The notes under the pieces were generated by a model. The model was not told the origin of the DNA. It worked only from the letters and a program-made list of their open reading frames with translations, and did not search any database. A stretch of DNA of 64,000 bases from Candidatus Mycolicibacterium alkanivorans (GTDB taxonomy: Bacteria; Actinomycetota; Actinomycetes; Mycobacteriales; Mycobacteriaceae), in contig NZ_JAIVFL010000001.1 in NCBI RefSeq assembly GCF_022760805.1, positions 3,534,001-3,598,000 of the forward strand, in the 5' to 3' direction. Positions 19,306-31,099 of the stretch are shown here, one piece after another; position 1 is the stretch's first letter, and each line of letters begins with the position of its first letter. Both the position numbers and the translations under genes were made by a program.

Positions 19306-20415
19306 TCACCCGCGGTCCAGTGCGGCCAGCACGTCGGCCACCAGGTCATCGGTGTCCTCGATACCCGCCGAAATCCGGGCGAAGCCGGCCGCAACTGCGT
19401 CGCCCCAGCGTGCGCGGCGGTCCACCGAGGTGTGCAGCCCGCCGAAGCTCGTCGAGGCCACCAGCAGCTCACTTCCCTGCGCCAGGTGGTGGACGGCATC
19501 GGCGTCGGCCAGTTCGACACCCACCAGACCGCCGAACTTGCGCATCTGCGCGGTCGCCACCGGGTAGGACGGATCCTCCGGCAGCCCCGGGTAACGCACC
19601 GAGCGAACAGCGGGGTGGCTGCGCAGCGCGGTGGCCAGGGCCATCGCGTTCTGGCACTGCCGCGCGAAACGCAGGCCCACGCTGCCGATGCTTCGCAGCA
19701 CCAGCCACGCCTCGAAGGGGCCCAGGATCGCCCCGGCCAGCAGCCGCTCGCGTTCCAACGCCGACATCAGCTCGGGGTGGCTGCCCGCGACGTAGCCGGC
19801 CAGCAGGTCACTGTGCCCGGACAGAGCCTTGGTGGCGCTGGCCACCACGAGGTCGGCACCGAGTGACAGCGGCTGATGTCCCAGCGGCGTGGCAGTTGTG
19901 TTGTCGACGAGCAATCGCGCGCCGTTGCGTCGACAGATCCCGGCCAGCCGGTGCAGATCCACTACGTCGAGCCCGGGATTCGTCGGCGTCTCAGCCAGCA
20001 CCGCATCGGCGCCTTCGGCGGCGTCGTAGATCTGCGCTGCAGTGGCCTCGCGCACGGTGATGCCCAGTGGGGCTAGGCATTCCGCGGCGAAACGGCGGAC
20101 CTGATAGTAACCGTCGCTGGGCACCACGAGCGCCGAGCCGGGCCGGACCACGGCCCGCAGCGCCGCGCTGATCGCCGCCATGCCCGAGCCGAAGCTCAGC
20201 GCGATCGTCGCGCCCTCCAGCTGGGCCAGAGCCGATTCGAGTTGGCGCCAGCTGGGATTTGAGCTGCGGCCGTAGGTGTCCGGTTCGCTGCCTTCGTCAG
20301 CCGACAGGTGGAAGGCCGCCGCGGGCACCGGGGCCGGACCGACCGGCTGCCCCGGAATAGCCTGGGAACTCACCGCTTTGACAGCGCGGGTGGAGTCGCC
20401 GTAACCGTCGAGCAT
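19306..20415 (-). CDS. Cystathionine gamma-lyase-like PLP enzyme (Cys/Met metabolism family)
   Basis: A fold-type I PLP enzyme of the cystathionine synthase/lyase family, 369 residues. The PLP lysine is in VVASATKALSGHSDLLAGYV (about residue 198). The cofactor aspartate is in LLVDNTTATPLGHQPL and the phosphate-binding FGSGMAAISAAL is near residue 77. It probably cleaves or forms sulfur amino acids, but lyase versus synthase cannot be decided from the sequence. It starts three bases after the gpsA stop, so it is co-transcribed with gpsA. It is absent at this place in M. tuberculosis as I remember it. Confidence 0.82.
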   Translation of the reverse strand: MLDGYGDSTRAVKAVSSQAIPGQPVGPAPVPAAAFHLSADEGSEPDTYGRSSNPSWRQLESALAQLEGATIALSFGSGMAAISAALRAVVRPGSALVVPSDGYYQVRRFAAECLAPLGITVREATAAQIYDAAEGADAVLAETPTNPGLDVVDLHRLAGICRRNGARLLVDNTTATPLGHQPLSLGADLVVASATKALSGHSDLLAGYVAGSHPELMSALERERLLAGAILGPFEAWLVLRSIGSVGLRFARQCQNAMALATALRSHPAVRSVRYPGLPEDPSYPVATAQMRKFGGLVGVELADADAVHHLAQGSELLVASTSFGGLHTSVDRRARWGDAVAAGFARISAGIEDTDDLVADVLAALDRG

Positions 20416-20418
20416 CGG

Positions 20419-22226
<1,808 letters not shown>

Positions 22227-22288
22227 ACGGGGGTCGACTTTCAGCGGCGCATAACCGCGCGTGCCGCAGATGAGGGATGATCGCTCCT

Positions 22289-24439
22289 GTGACCGATACG
22301 GAAATTGAGGCGAGTTCCACGGACGACTGGCAACCGGGTCAGCCTGCGCCAGACTCGCCGCCCGCGGCCACCGCTGCCGCGGTCGACGACGAACTACCCG
22401 AGGACCGCTATCTCAATCGTGAACTGAGCTGGCTCGACTTCAACGCCCGGGTGCTGGCGCTGGCTGCCGACACCTCCCTGCCGTTGCTCGAACGCGCCAA
22501 GTTCCTGGCCATCTTCGCCTCCAATCTCGACGAGTTCTACATGGTGCGCGTCGCCGGACTGAAGCGCCGCGACGAAATGGGTCTGTCGGTGCGCTCGGCC
22601 GACGGACTCACGCCCCGCGAGCAGCTGCGCCGGATCGGTGACCGCACCCGGCAGATCTCGATCCGCCATGCCGAGGTGTTCCTCGAATCGGTGCGACCCG
22701 CACTGGCCGAAGAGGGCATCCGCATCGTCACGTGGGCTGAGCTGTCCGAAGCCGACCGCGCCGAGCTCTCGAAGTACTTCCACGAGCAGGTTTTTCCCGT
22801 CCTCACCCCGCTGGCCGTCGACCCGGCGCACCCGTTCCCGTTCGTCAGCGGTCTGAGCCTGAACCTGGCGGTGGCCGTCAAATCGCCCGAGGACGGCGGC
22901 GAGCACTTCGCCCGGGTCAAGGTGCCCGACAACGTCGACCGGTTCGTGGAACTCAAGGGCGGCGACGACGACGAGTCGGTCCGGTTCCTGCCCATGGAGG
23001 AACTCATTGCCGCCTTCCTTCCGGTGTTGTTCCCCGGGACGGAGATCGTGGAACATCACGCGTTCCGGATCACCCGCAACGCCGACATGGATATCGAGGA
23101 CCGCGACGAGGACCTGCTGCAGGCACTCGAACGCGAACTGGCTCGGCGCCGGTTCGGACCACCCGTGCGACTCGAGATCGCCGATGACATGACCGAGCAC
23201 ATGCTCGAATTGCTGCTGCGCGAACTCGACGTCTACCCCGGCGACGTCGTCCAGGTGCCGGGACTGCTTGACCTTTCGGCGCTGTGGCAGATCTACGGTG
23301 TCGACCATCCGGCGCTCAAGGACCGCCCGTTCGTGCCGGCCACGCACCCCGCATTCGGTGAGCGGGAGACACCGAAGAGCATCTTCTCGACGCTGCGCGA
23401 CGGCGACGTGCTGGTTCACCATCCGTACGACTCGTTCTCGACGAGCGTGCAGCGGTTCATCGAACAGGCCGCCGCCGACCCGAATGTGTTGGCCATCAAG
23501 CAGACGCTGTACCGCACCTCGGGCGACTCACCGATCGTCAACGCGCTCATCGAGGCGGCCCGCGCCGGCAAGCAGGTTGTCGCGCTGGTGGAATTGAAGG
23601 CGCGCTTCGACGAACAGGCCAACATCAAGTGGGCCCGCGCTCTGGAAGACGCGGGCGTACACGTGGTGTACGGGCTGATCGGGTTGAAGACCCACTGCAA
23701 GACATGTCTGGTGGTGCGCCGCGAGGGTTCGACCATCCGGCGGTACTGCCACATCGGGACCGGCAACTACAACCCGAAGACCGCCCGACTCTACGAAGAC
23801 GTCGGTCTGCTGACCGCCGCGCCGGAAATCGGAGCGGACTTGACCGATCTGTTCAACTCACTGACGGGCTACTCGCGTAAGGTGAGCTATCGCAACCTAT
23901 TGGTGGCGCCGCACGGTGTGCGCAAGGGCATCATCGAGCGGATCGAACGGGAGATCGCCGCGCATCACGAGTCCGGTGGCGGGCGGATCCGGCTGAAGGC
24001 CAATGCGCTTGTCGACGAGCAGGTGATCGACGCCCTCTACCGTGCCTCCCAGGCAGGTTTGCGCGTCGAGGTCTTCGTGCGTGGCATCTGCGCTCTCCGG
24101 CCGGGCGTGGAAGGCTTCTCCGAGAACATCGTCGTGCGCTCGATCCTCGGCCGCTTCCTCGAACACTCACGGATCTTCCATTTCCGGGCCATCAACGAGT
24201 TCTTCATCGGCAGCGCGGACATGATGCATCGCAACCTCGACCGCCGCGTCGAGGTGCTGGCTCAGGTCAAGAACCCGCGGCTGACGGCCTATCTCGACGA
24301 GGTCTTCGAGTCGGCGATGGACCCGTCGACCCGGTGCTGGGAACTCGGACCCGACGGTAGCTGGACCGCAGCACCGCAGGACGGTCAGCAGGTTCGCGAT
24401 CACCAGGTGTGGCTGATGGAACTTCATCGGCAGCGCTGA
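22289..24439 (+). CDS. ppk1: Polyphosphate kinase 1
   Basis: Membrane-associated kinase that builds inorganic polyphosphate from ATP and supports stress responses and mutualistic NTP pools. The product is 716 residues. The N-domain has [20 protein letters not shown] and [19 protein letters not shown]. The catalytic domain shows [45 protein letters not shown] (with the phosphorylated histidine) and [16 protein letters not shown]. The GTG at 22289 is preferred because GAGGGA lies 11 bases before it, whereas the in-frame ATG at 22277 directly abuts that site. Followed by mutT1, as in Rv2984-Rv2985. Confidence 0.96.
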   Translation: MTDTEIEASSTDDWQPGQPAPDSPPAATAAAVDDELPEDRYLNRELSWLDFNARVLALAADTSLPLLERAKFLAIFASNLDEFYMVRVAGLKRRDEMGLSVRSADGLTPREQLRRIGDRTRQISIRHAEVFLESVRPALAEEGIRIVTWAELSEADRAELSKYFHEQVFPVLTPLAVDPAHPFPFVSGLSLNLAVAVKSPEDGGEHFARVKVPDNVDRFVELKGGDDDESVRFLPMEELIAAFLPVLFPGTEIVEHHAFRITRNADMDIEDRDEDLLQALERELARRRFGPPVRLEIADDMTEHMLELLLRELDVYPGDVVQVPGLLDLSALWQIYGVDHPALKDRPFVPATHPAFGERETPKSIFSTLRDGDVLVHHPYDSFSTSVQRFIEQAAADPNVLAIKQTLYRTSGDSPIVNALIEAARAGKQVVALVELKARFDEQANIKWARALEDAGVHVVYGLIGLKTHCKTCLVVRREGSTIRRYCHIGTGNYNPKTARLYEDVGLLTAAPEIGADLTDLFNSLTGYSRKVSYRNLLVAPHGVRKGIIERIEREIAAHHESGGGRIRLKANALVDEQVIDALYRASQAGLRVEVFVRGICALRPGVEGFSENIVVRSILGRFLEHSRIFHFRAINEFFIGSADMMHRNLDRRVEVLAQVKNPRLTAYLDEVFESAMDPSTRCWELGPDGSWTAAPQDGQQVRDHQVWLMELHRQR

Positions 24440-24508
24440 AGTTTCCGACAGATGCAGCCGGCAGGTCCCGCCCCGGGCAGGGCCCCGAATTGAACTGCAG
24501 GAGTTGAG

Positions 24509-25477
24509 GTGGCCAAGAGGGCGTCTCGGGACCGCTCGAAGACCAAATCGACCAAGACCCCAACCACGAAGAAGGGCAAGTCATCCCGGCGGATCATCGC
24601 GGCGGGAGCCGTGCTGTGGCGGCCGGACAGCGCGTCGGTTGAGCCTCTGATCGCCGTCATCCACCGGCCCCGCTACGACGATTGGTCGCTTCCCAAGGGG
24701 AAGGTCGACCCCGGCGAGAACGAGCCGGTGGCCGCGGTTCGGGAGATCTGGGAGGAGACCGGCCAGCGCTCAGAGCTGGGCCGTCGGTTGGGTGAGATCA
24801 CTTATCCCATCCCGCAAGGCAGCAAGCTGGTGCACTACTGGGTGGCCCGTGCCCGCGGTGGTGAGTTCACCCCCAATCGCGAAGTGGACATCCTCGAGTG
24901 GCTGCCCATCACCGAGGCGTCGGCACGACTGAGCTACCCCGGTGACCGAAAGATGCTCGACGCGTTCTCCGAGCACCCCGGCGACACCCAGACGGTGTTG
25001 ATCGTCCGGCACGGCACTGCTGGTGTGAAGTTCTGCTATCGCGGCGACGACCGAGGCCGGCCGTTGGACAAGAACGGTCGCGCCCAGGCGGAGTCGTTGG
25101 TCGGACAGCTGATGGCGTTCGGGGCCACCGACATCTACGCCGCAGACCGCACCCGGTGCACCCAGACGGTCGAGCCGCTGGCACAGGAACTCGGCGTGCC
25201 GATCCATCCGGAGCCCTCGCTCACCGAGGAGGCCTACGCGCTCGACCCGAATCCCGCCCGGGATCGAGTGCAGCAGATCGCCGCTCGCGGCGGCACACCG
25301 GTCATCTGTACGCAGGGCGAGGTGATTCCGTATCTGCTGGCCTGGTGGCGCGAGGGCGACGAAGGCAAGGCCGACACGGGCCGCAACCGCAAGGGCAGCA
25401 CCTGGGTGCTGTCATTGGTGGACAACCGCATCGTCGCCGCCGACTACATCGCCAGCCCGCTGGCGAGCACGTCGTAG
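24509..25477 (+). CDS. mutT1: MutT1: Nudix hydrolase fused to a histidine phosphatase domain
   Basis: A 322-residue two-domain sanitising enzyme. Residues about 25-150 are Nudix with the box [18 protein letters not shown]. Residues about 165-322 are a histidine phosphatase ([14 protein letters not shown] with the RHG nucleophile, [14 protein letters not shown]). The mycobacterial enzyme hydrolyses 8-oxo-dGTP and diadenosine polyphosphates. The N-terminal 30 residues are very basic ([20 protein letters not shown]). The GTG at 24509 follows AGGAGTTGAG. Converges on hupB across a strong terminator. Corresponds to Rv2985. Confidence 0.95.
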   Translation: MAKRASRDRSKTKSTKTPTTKKGKSSRRIIAAGAVLWRPDSASVEPLIAVIHRPRYDDWSLPKGKVDPGENEPVAAVREIWEETGQRSELGRRLGEITYPIPQGSKLVHYWVARARGGEFTPNREVDILEWLPITEASARLSYPGDRKMLDAFSEHPGDTQTVLIVRHGTAGVKFCYRGDDRGRPLDKNGRAQAESLVGQLMAFGATDIYAADRTRCTQTVEPLAQELGVPIHPEPSLTEEAYALDPNPARDRVQQIAARGGTPVICTQGEVIPYLLAWWREGDEGKADTGRNRKGSTWVLSLVDNRIVAADYIASPLASTS

Positions 25478-25503
25478 CGAATTCAGGGTCCAGAAGCGCG
25501 AAT

Positions 25504-25530
25504 ACGCCGCGGGCACTGAGCCCGCGGCGT
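25504..25530. terminator. Bidirectional hairpin terminator between mutT1 and hupB
   Basis: A perfect 11-base inverted repeat, ACGCCGCGGGC (25504-25514) and GCCCGCGGCGT (25520-25530), with a five-base loop. It lies between the convergent stops of mutT1 (25477) and hupB (25544). It is GC-rich with no U-tract. Confidence 0.7.
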
Positions 25531-25543
25531 TCGACGGCGAACT

Positions 25544-26170
25544 TTAGCGGCGACCCTTCTTGGCAGGCGCAGCCTTCTTGGCCAGAACCTTCTTGGCCGC
25601 AGCCTTCTTGGCAGGCGCAGCCTTCTTGGCCGGAGCCTTGGTGGCCGGAACCTTCTTCACGGCAGCCTTCTTGGCCGGAGCCTTGGTGGCCGGAGCCTTC
25701 TTCACAGCAGCCTTCTTGGCGGGCGCGGCCTTCTTGGCTGGAGCCTTCGTGGCGGGTGCGGCCTTCTTGGCCGGAGCCTTGGTGGCAGCCTTCTTCACCA
25801 CTGCCTTGCGGACGGCCTTCTTGACCGCAGCCTTCTTGACCGCACCTCCGAGAGCACCGCGCTTGACGGCCGGCCCCTCGGACGGGAGCTTCTGTGCCCC
25901 AGCCACAACCGCCTTGAACTGAGCGCCTGGGCGGAAAGCAGGAACGGAGGTCGGCTTCACTTTGACGGTCTCGCCGGTGCGCGGGTTACGCGCGACGCGG
26001 GCGGCACGACGCCGCTGCTCGAAGACACCGAAGCCAGTGATGGTCACGCTGTCGCCCTTGTGCACCGCACGCACAATCGTGTCGACGATGTTCTCGACGG
26101 CCTCAGTAGCATGCCGACGATCCACATTCATCTTTGCGGTGAGAGCGTCGATCAGCTCTGCTTTGTTCAT
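25544..26170 (-). CDS. hupB: Histone-like HU protein with a lysine-rich tail
   Basis: Nucleoid-associated protein of 208 residues. Residues 1-90 form a standard HU fold ([46 protein letters not shown], the flexible DNA-binding arm). Residues about 100-208 are the actinobacterial histone-H1-like tail, built of repeats such as [16 protein letters not shown] and [10 protein letters not shown]. In mycobacteria this tail binds DNA and is acetylated on lysines. The ATG at 26170 follows GGAGGGTTTGA. Repeat number in the tail varies among species. Corresponds to Rv2986c. Confidence 0.97.
   Translation of the reverse strand: MNKAELIDALTAKMNVDRRHATEAVENIVDTIVRAVHKGDSVTITGFGVFEQRRRAARVARNPRTGETVKVKPTSVPAFRPGAQFKAVVAGAQKLPSEGPAVKRGALGGAVKKAAVKKAVRKAVVKKAATKAPAKKAAPATKAPAKKAAPAKKAAVKKAPATKAPAKKAAVKKVPATKAPAKKAAPAKKAAAKKVLAKKAAPAKKGRR
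25547..25850 (-). repeat. Degenerate codon-level repeats encoding the HupB KAPAKKA tail
   Basis: Multiple imperfect copies of units of about 24-33 bases that encode variants of [15 protein letters not shown]. The third codon positions vary between copies, so the protein repeat is under selection. Slipped-strand length changes are likely between strains. Confidence 0.8.
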
Positions 26171-26190
26171 TCAAACCCTCCGAAAACAGT

Positions 26191-26205
26191 GGTCCGCTCT
26201 GGACC
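26191..26205. repeat. Inverted repeat in the hupB 5' leader
   Basis: GGTCC (26191-26195) and GGACC (26201-26205) flank a five-base loop, inside the predicted hupB untranslated leader and about 20 bases from the start codon. It is too small to call a regulatory element with confidence. Confidence 0.35.
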
Positions 26206-26215
26206 GACTGCAGAC

Positions 26216-26245
26216 ACGGTAAACCCTTAACGTGCAGATTTCCAA
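26216..26245 (-). promoter_or_regulatory. Candidate hupB promoter
   Basis: On the minus strand TTGGAA (26240-26245) is followed after 18 bases by TACCGT (26216-26221). The same -10 hexamer is found before the ilvB leader peptide. It predicts a 5' leader of about 40 bases. Confidence 0.45.
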
Positions 26246-26297
26246 GTGCCACGCCCAATTTCAGGCGTTACGGAGGAGGATTTCAGCAATCCGCTTG

Positions 26298-26311
26298 CCG
26301 CCCTAGGGCGG
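26298..26311. repeat. Perfect 14-base palindrome downstream of leuD
   Basis: CCGCCCTAGGGCGG lies about 58 bases after the leuD stop and upstream of the hupB promoter. It could be part of a leuCD terminator or an operator. No T-tract follows. A related imperfect copy (CCGCC...GGGGTGG) lies near 26330-26347. Confidence 0.45.
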
Positions 26312-26368
26312 TGAATCGGCCGAGCCCAAACCGCCTTTAGGGGTGGGAATTCGGGTGCGCGAACCGAT

Positions 26369-26971
26369 TTAGCAGGAGGGAGTCGAGATATATGGTTTCC
26401 ACCTCGGACGAGCCGCCTCGAAAGCCTCGATCTCGGGGAGCTTCCGCAGCGTAAGGCCTATATCGTCGAGTCCTTCGAGCAGTCGCCACGCGGTGTAATC
26501 GTCAATCGTGAACGGCACCACGGCTGTTCCGGCGGTGATATTCCGATCTTGAAGATCCACAGTGATTTCCAGCCCGGGATTCTGCTCGATGAGCTTCCAG
26601 AGCAGTTCGACGTCATCCTGCGTGACTTCTGCCGCCAGTAGACCGGCCTTGCCAGCATTGCCGCGGAAGATGTCGGCGAACCGGGACGAGATCACCACCC
26701 GGAATCCGTAGTCCATCAGCGCCCACACCGCATGCTCGCGTGAGGATCCGGTGCCGAAATCGGGCCCGGCGACCAATACCGAACCGCGGTTGAATGGGCT
26801 CAGATTAAGGATGAATGACGGATCATCATTGCGCCACGCGGCGAACAACCCGTCTTCGAAACCCGTTCGAGTGACACGTTTCAAATAGACCGCCGGAATG
26901 ATCTGGTCGGTGTCGACATTGGAGCGGCGCAGCGGAACGCCTATTCCGGTGTGAGTGTGGAAAGCATCCAT
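26369..26971 (-). CDS. leuD: 3-isopropylmalate dehydratase small subunit
   Basis: With LeuC it isomerises 2-isopropylmalate to 3-isopropylmalate in leucine synthesis. The 200-residue swivel-domain protein has [20 protein letters not shown] and the [23 protein letters not shown] motif that binds substrate. The ATG at 26971 has an AGGAGAACACG site. It starts 19 bases after leuC. The loss of leuD causes leucine auxotrophy in mycobacteria. Corresponds to Rv2987c. Confidence 0.97.
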   Translation of the reverse strand: MDAFHTHTGIGVPLRRSNVDTDQIIPAVYLKRVTRTGFEDGLFAAWRNDDPSFILNLSPFNRGSVLVAGPDFGTGSSREHAVWALMDYGFRVVISSRFADIFRGNAGKAGLLAAEVTQDDVELLWKLIEQNPGLEITVDLQDRNITAGTAVVPFTIDDYTAWRLLEGLDDIGLTLRKLPEIEAFEAARPRWKPYISTPSC

Positions 26972-26990
26972 CGTGTTCTCCTGAGCGGGA

Positions 26991-28424
26991 CTAGTTGTCG
27001 AGATCGGCGGGTGAGGATAGTGCGCCGCGCACCGCGGTGGCGGCCGCAACGGCCGGGGACACCAGGTGGGTCCGGCCGCCCTTGCCCTGTCGGCCTTCGA
27101 AATTCCGGTTCGATGTAGACGCGCAACGCTCGCCCGGGGCGAGTTGATCGGGGTTCATTCCCAAGCACATCGAGCAGCCGGCCTGCCGCCATTCGGCGCC
27201 CGCGGCGGTGAAGATCTCGCCCAGCCCTTCGGATTCGGCCTGGGCTCGCACCCGCATGGAGCCGGGCACGATGAGCATTCGCACCCCGTCTGAGACCGTA
27301 CGACCACGCAACACGTCGGCGACCACGCGCAGATCTTCGATGCGGCCGTTGGTGCACGAACCGACGAACACCGCGTCGACCGCGACGTCGCGCAGCGGCG
27401 TGCCCGGGCGCAGATCCATGTAGGCCAGCGCCTTCTCGGCGGACTGGCGCTCGGAGTCACTGGTCATCAACTCGGGGTCAGGCACCGCTTCGGACAGCGG
27501 GACACCCTGTCCGGGATTGGTGCCCCAGGTGACGAACGGGCTGAGAGTTGTTGCGTCGATGAAGACCTCGGTGTCGAATTCCGCCCCTTGGTCGGTTTTC
27601 AATTGTTCCCAGGCGGCCACCGCCGCATCCCAGTCGGCGCCCGTCGGCGCGTAGGGCCGACCGCGCAGATATTCGTAGGTCGTCTCGTCCGGTGCCACCA
27701 ACCCGGCGCGGGCGCCCGCTTCGATGCTCATGTTGCAGATCGTCATCCGGCCCTCCACCGACAGTGATTCGATGGTGCTGCCGCGATATTCGATGACGTA
27801 TCCCTGTCCGCCGCCAGTGCCGATCTTGGCGATCACCGCCAGGATGATGTCCTTGGCCGTCACTCCGGGCGGCAGTTGACCGTCCACATTGACCGCCATG
27901 GTCTTGAACGGGCGCAGCGGAAGTGTCTGTGTCGCCAGGACATGCTCGACCTCCGAGGTGCCGATTCCCATCGCCAGCGCGCCGAAGGCCCCGTGGGTCG
28001 AGGTGTGGCTGTCGCCGCAGACGATCGTCATGCCCGGCTGGGTCAAGCCGAGTTGCGGACCCATCACGTGCACGATGCCTTGCTCCGCGTCACCCATCGG
28101 GTGCAGCCGGACGCCGAACTCGGCGCAGTTGTTCCGCAGAGTCTCGACCTGGGTGCGCGAGATCGGATCGGCGATCGGCTTGTCGACATCGACCGTGGGC
28201 ACATTGTGGTCCTCGGTCGCGATCGTGAGATCGGGCCGCCGCACCGGCCGGCCGGCAAGGCGCAGGCCGTCGAAGGCCTGCGGACTGGTCACCTCGTGAA
28301 TGAGGTGCAGATCGACGTAGATCAAGTCGGGTTCGCGCGAGCCGCCACTGCCGGCGCCGGCGACGACCACGTGGTCGTCCCACACCTTCTCGGGCAGCGT
28401 TCTGGGCTTGTCGGATTGAGCCAT
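26991..28424 (-). CDS. leuC: 3-isopropylmalate dehydratase large subunit
   Basis: The 4Fe-4S aconitase-family subunit, 477 residues. Cluster cysteines are visible in [14 protein letters not shown] and in [11 protein letters not shown]. The substrate region [34 protein letters not shown] is complete. The ATG at 28424 ([20 protein letters not shown]) matches the family; the frame is open further upstream into the control region but has no homology. It is divergent from the IclR regulator, with palindromes between. Corresponds to Rv2988c. Confidence 0.97.
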   Translation of the reverse strand: MAQSDKPRTLPEKVWDDHVVVAGAGSGGSREPDLIYVDLHLIHEVTSPQAFDGLRLAGRPVRRPDLTIATEDHNVPTVDVDKPIADPISRTQVETLRNNCAEFGVRLHPMGDAEQGIVHVMGPQLGLTQPGMTIVCGDSHTSTHGAFGALAMGIGTSEVEHVLATQTLPLRPFKTMAVNVDGQLPPGVTAKDIILAVIAKIGTGGGQGYVIEYRGSTIESLSVEGRMTICNMSIEAGARAGLVAPDETTYEYLRGRPYAPTGADWDAAVAAWEQLKTDQGAEFDTEVFIDATTLSPFVTWGTNPGQGVPLSEAVPDPELMTSDSERQSAEKALAYMDLRPGTPLRDVAVDAVFVGSCTNGRIEDLRVVADVLRGRTVSDGVRMLIVPGSMRVRAQAESEGLGEIFTAAGAEWRQAGCSMCLGMNPDQLAPGERCASTSNRNFEGRQGKGGRTHLVSPAVAAATAVRGALSSPADLDN

Positions 28425-28467
28425 CACTTCTCGATTTATCTCTCGGTCGCTTCCGGCGGAGACTAGG

Positions 28468-28507
28468 TATCTCACATTTCGGGACGTTAGTATCTCGATA
28501 TGAGACA
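28468..28507. promoter_or_regulatory. leuCD/iclR operator and leaderless iclR promoter
   Basis: Two TATCTC boxes (28468-28473 and 28491-28496) lie 23 bases apart. The second is part of the palindrome TATCTCGATATGAGACA (28491-28507), which covers the regulator's start codon. TAGTAT at 28488-28493 is a -10 box six bases before the ATG at 28500, so the regulator mRNA is probably leaderless and occupied operator would block it. On the other strand TAGTCT (28460-28465) is a possible leuC -10 box. Autoregulation and control of leuCD by the IclR protein are inferred; LtbR and NdgR do this in relatives. Confidence 0.6.
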
Positions 28508-29201
28508 GGATAGCGGCATCGGCGTGCTCGACAAAGCGGTGGGTGTGCTGCATTCGGTCGCCGAGTCGCCCTGCGGGCTTGCCGAACTGTGTGAGCGCAC
28601 CGGACTGCCGCGGGCCACCGCGCACCGGCTCGCCGCCGGACTGGAGGTCCACCGTCTGCTCGCCCGTGACAGCACCGGGCGCTGGCGGCTTGGCCCGGCG
28701 CTGACCGAACTGGCCGCCCAGGTCAACGATCCGCTACTCGCGGCGGGCGCCGCGGTGTTGCCCCGTCTGCGCGAAATCACCGGTGAGAGCGTCCAGCTCT
28801 ACCGCCGCGAAGGCACCCTTCGCGTCTGCGTGGCCGCACTGGAACCGCCTGCCGGACTCAGGGATACCGTTCCCGTCGGGGCGCGCCTGCCGATGACGGC
28901 GGGCTCCGGGGCCAAGGTCCTGCTGGCCTACAGCGACGCGGCTACCCAGCAGGCGGTGCTGCCGTCGGCGAAGTTCACCGAACGAACCCTGGCCGAGGTG
29001 CGCCGTCGCGGCTGGGCGCAGAGCGCCGCCGAACGCGAACCGGGGGTGGCCAGCGTCTCTGCGCCGGTTCGCGATCGCAGCAGCGCGGTCATCGCTGCCG
29101 TGTCGGTGTCCGGACCGATCGACCGCATGGGGCGGCGGCCGGGCGCCCGCTGGGCCGCTGATCTGGTGGCCGCCGCCGAGGCGCTCACCCGCCGGTTGTG
29201 A
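28500..29201 (+). CDS. IclR-family transcriptional regulator of leucine genes
   Basis: A 233-residue regulator with an N-terminal winged helix ([36 protein letters not shown]) and an IclR effector domain ([51 protein letters not shown]). Divergent placement from leuCD is conserved in actinobacteria, where homologues (LtbR in Corynebacterium, NdgR in Streptomyces) repress leuCD and some aromatic amino acid genes. It corresponds to Rv2989c-region IclR in M. tuberculosis numbering (Rv2989). A palindrome overlaps its start codon. Confidence 0.88.
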   Translation: MRQDSGIGVLDKAVGVLHSVAESPCGLAELCERTGLPRATAHRLAAGLEVHRLLARDSTGRWRLGPALTELAAQVNDPLLAAGAAVLPRLREITGESVQLYRREGTLRVCVAALEPPAGLRDTVPVGARLPMTAGSGAKVLLAYSDAATQQAVLPSAKFTERTLAEVRRRGWAQSAAEREPGVASVSAPVRDRSSAVIAAVSVSGPIDRMGRRPGARWAADLVAAAEALTRRL

Positions 29202-29248
29202 GACCTGATTTGCAGCAGCGGATGAGATGCCTGCCACACTGACGACAA

Positions 29249-29272
29249 TCGCCCGGTCTGACGACCGGGCGA
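29249..29272. terminator. Perfect hairpin after tRNA-Glu and iclR
   Basis: A 10-base perfect stem, TCGCCCGGTC (29249-29258) and GACCGGGCGA (29263-29272), with loop TGAC. It lies eight bases after the 3' end of tRNA-Glu on the minus strand and 47 bases after the iclR stop on the plus strand. It probably ends both transcripts. Confidence 0.7.
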
Positions 29273-29279
29273 CTTCGCT

Positions 29280-29355
29280 TGGTAGCCCCGATGGGATTCG
29301 AACCCACGCTACCGCCGTGAGAGGGCGGCGTCCTAGGCCGCTAGACGACGGGGCC
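29280..29355 (-). tRNA. tRNA-Glu (CUC anticodon)
   Basis: The minus strand folds as a full cloverleaf. The acceptor GGCCCCG pairs with CGGGGCT (first pair G-U). The anticodon stem CCGCC/GGCGG holds the loop CTCTCAC with anticodon CTC, and the T-loop is GGTTCGAATCC. The CCA end is encoded (29280-29282). It follows tRNA-Gln and gltX on the same strand. Confidence 0.97.
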
Positions 29356-29429
29356 AGAACCAATCTTCGGCGGGCCTCGCGGCGCACCGAGTTGTCAGCA
29401 TAGCTCAGAGAGCTACGGCGACGAAATTG

Positions 29430-29501
29430 CTGGGGTACCAGGACTCGAACCTAGAATGGCTGAACCAGAATCAGCTGTGTTGCCAATTACACCATACCCC
29501 A
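29430..29501 (-). tRNA. tRNA-Gln (CUG anticodon)
   Basis: The cloverleaf has acceptor TGGGGTA/TACCCCA with discriminator G. The anticodon stem GCTGA/TCAGC holds the loop TTCTGGT with anticodon CTG, and the T-loop is GGTTCGAGTCC. CCA is not encoded. In mycobacteria, which lack a glutaminyl-tRNA synthetase, it is first charged with glutamate by GltX and then amidated by GatCAB; both enzymes are encoded in this window. Confidence 0.96.
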
Positions 29502-29614
29502 TTGGCTGCCTATAACCGCTGTTCAGAAGGCCATCACCCAGTGTAGCGGGCGATCGCGGCCTGTCCGGCATCGGTTGCGGGCCGACGAGCACACTATCAA
29601 AGATTTGGGCGCGG

Positions 29615-31099
29615 TTACTCCGGCACCCCGGCTCGGTCGCGAGCCGCACGCAGTCGGCGCAGGCTGCGGTCGCGGCCCAGCAACTCCAGCGACTCGAACA
29701 GCGGTGGGCTGACGGTGGCCCCGGTCACTGCGACGCGGATGGGCCCGAAGGCCTTACGCGGCTTGAGCTCCAAGCCTTCGAGCAGCGCGCCCTTGAGCGC
29801 TTCTTCAATGCCCGCGGCGGTCCACTCGCTCACGCCCTCGAGTGCGGTGATCGCGGCGTCGAGCACCGGCACCGCGTCAGGCCCAAGTTCTTTGGCCGCG
29901 GCCTTGGGATCGAGTTCGTAGGCGTCGTCGTTGAAGAACTTCAGCAGTCCCCACGCGTCGGAGAGCACCACGATGCGCGTCTGCACCAGCGCGGCGGCCA
30001 GCGCGAAGCCGGCGCCGTCGAGTCCGGTGTCGTGGCCGTGCTCACCGAAATAGTCCGCCAGCCGCCGCGCGAACTCTTCGGGCTCCAGGCGGCGGACGTG
30101 CTCGGCGTTGACGGCGTCGGCCTTCTTCTGGTCGAAGCGTGCCGGATTGGAATTCACGTCGACGACATCGAAGGCCTCGACCATCTCGCCGATGCTGAAG
30201 ATGTCGCGGTCCTCGGCGATTCCCCAACCCAGCAGCGCCAGGTAGTTCAGCAGACCTTCGGGAATGAACCCGCGCTCGCGGTGCAGGAACAGGTTGGATT
30301 CCGGGTCGCGCTTGGACAGCTTCTTGGTGCCGTCGCCCAAAACCGGCGGCAGATGGGCGAATTCGGGCACGCGGTCGGCCACACCGATCCGCATCAGCGC
30401 CTGGTACAGGGCGATCTGACGCGGTGTCGAGGGCAGCAGGTCCTCGCCTCGCAGTACGTGCGTGATCTTCATCAGCGCGTCGTCGACCGGATTGACCAAG
30501 GTGTACAACGGTTCTCCGGTCGCGCGCGTCAGGGCGAAGTCGGGCACCGTGCCGGCGACGAACGTCGTCTTGCCGCGCACCAGGTCGTGCCAGCTGATGT
30601 CCTCGTCGGGCATCCGCAGCCGCAGCACCGGCTTTCGGCCTTCGGCGGCGTAGGCGGCGCGCTGCTCGTCGGTCAGGTCGCGGTCGTAATTGTCGTAGCC
30701 CAGCTTGGGGTTTCGGCCCGTGGCGACATGGCGCGCCTCGACCTCCTCGGGCGTGGAGTAGGCCGGATATGCCTCACCGGCCGCGACCAGTCGGTCCACC
30801 ACGTCGGCATAGATCTCCTTGCGCTGCGACTGGCGGTACGGTTCGTAGGGGCCGCCGACCTCGGGTCCCTCGTCCCAATCCAGGCCGAGCCAGCGCAGCG
30901 CGTCCAGAAGAGCCAGATAGCTTTCCTCGGAGTCACGCTGGGCATCGGTGTCCTCGATGCGGAACACAAACACCCCGCCGGTGTGGCGGGCGTAGGCCCA
31001 GTTGAACAGCGCGGTGCGCACCATCCCGACGTGCGGAATCCCGGTCGGCGACGGGCAGAACCGCACGCGCACTGGATCATTGGCCGCCCGAGTCATCAT
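29615..31099 (-). CDS. gltX: Glutamyl-tRNA synthetase (non-discriminating type)
   Basis: Class I synthetase, 494 residues. The HIGH-type motif is [20 protein letters not shown], the zinc-free mid-region is normal, and the KMSKS equivalent is [14 protein letters not shown]. The C-terminal anticodon-binding domain includes [16 protein letters not shown]. The ATG at 31099 overlaps the stop of the upstream FAH-family gene as ATGA. A long frame upstream is only a shadow of that gene. Its 3' neighbours are tRNA-Gln and tRNA-Glu, its two substrates. Corresponds to Rv2992c. Confidence 0.97.
   Translation of the reverse strand: MMTRAANDPVRVRFCPSPTGIPHVGMVRTALFNWAYARHTGGVFVFRIEDTDAQRDSEESYLALLDALRWLGLDWDEGPEVGGPYEPYRQSQRKEIYADVVDRLVAAGEAYPAYSTPEEVEARHVATGRNPKLGYDNYDRDLTDEQRAAYAAEGRKPVLRLRMPDEDISWHDLVRGKTTFVAGTVPDFALTRATGEPLYTLVNPVDDALMKITHVLRGEDLLPSTPRQIALYQALMRIGVADRVPEFAHLPPVLGDGTKKLSKRDPESNLFLHRERGFIPEGLLNYLALLGWGIAEDRDIFSIGEMVEAFDVVDVNSNPARFDQKKADAVNAEHVRRLEPEEFARRLADYFGEHGHDTGLDGAGFALAAALVQTRIVVLSDAWGLLKFFNDDAYELDPKAAAKELGPDAVPVLDAAITALEGVSEWTAAGIEEALKGALLEGLELKPRKAFGPIRVAVTGATVSPPLFESLELLGRDRSLRRLRAARDRAGVPE

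Noticed and set aside
22394..23422. Antisense 342-residue frame within ppk1
   Set aside because: No family match, and its composition mirrors the ppk1 codons.
25544..25860. CRISPR-like or minisatellite array in the hupB tail
   Set aside because: The repeats are degenerate at codon third positions and encode the known lysine-rich HupB tail. There are no unique spacers.
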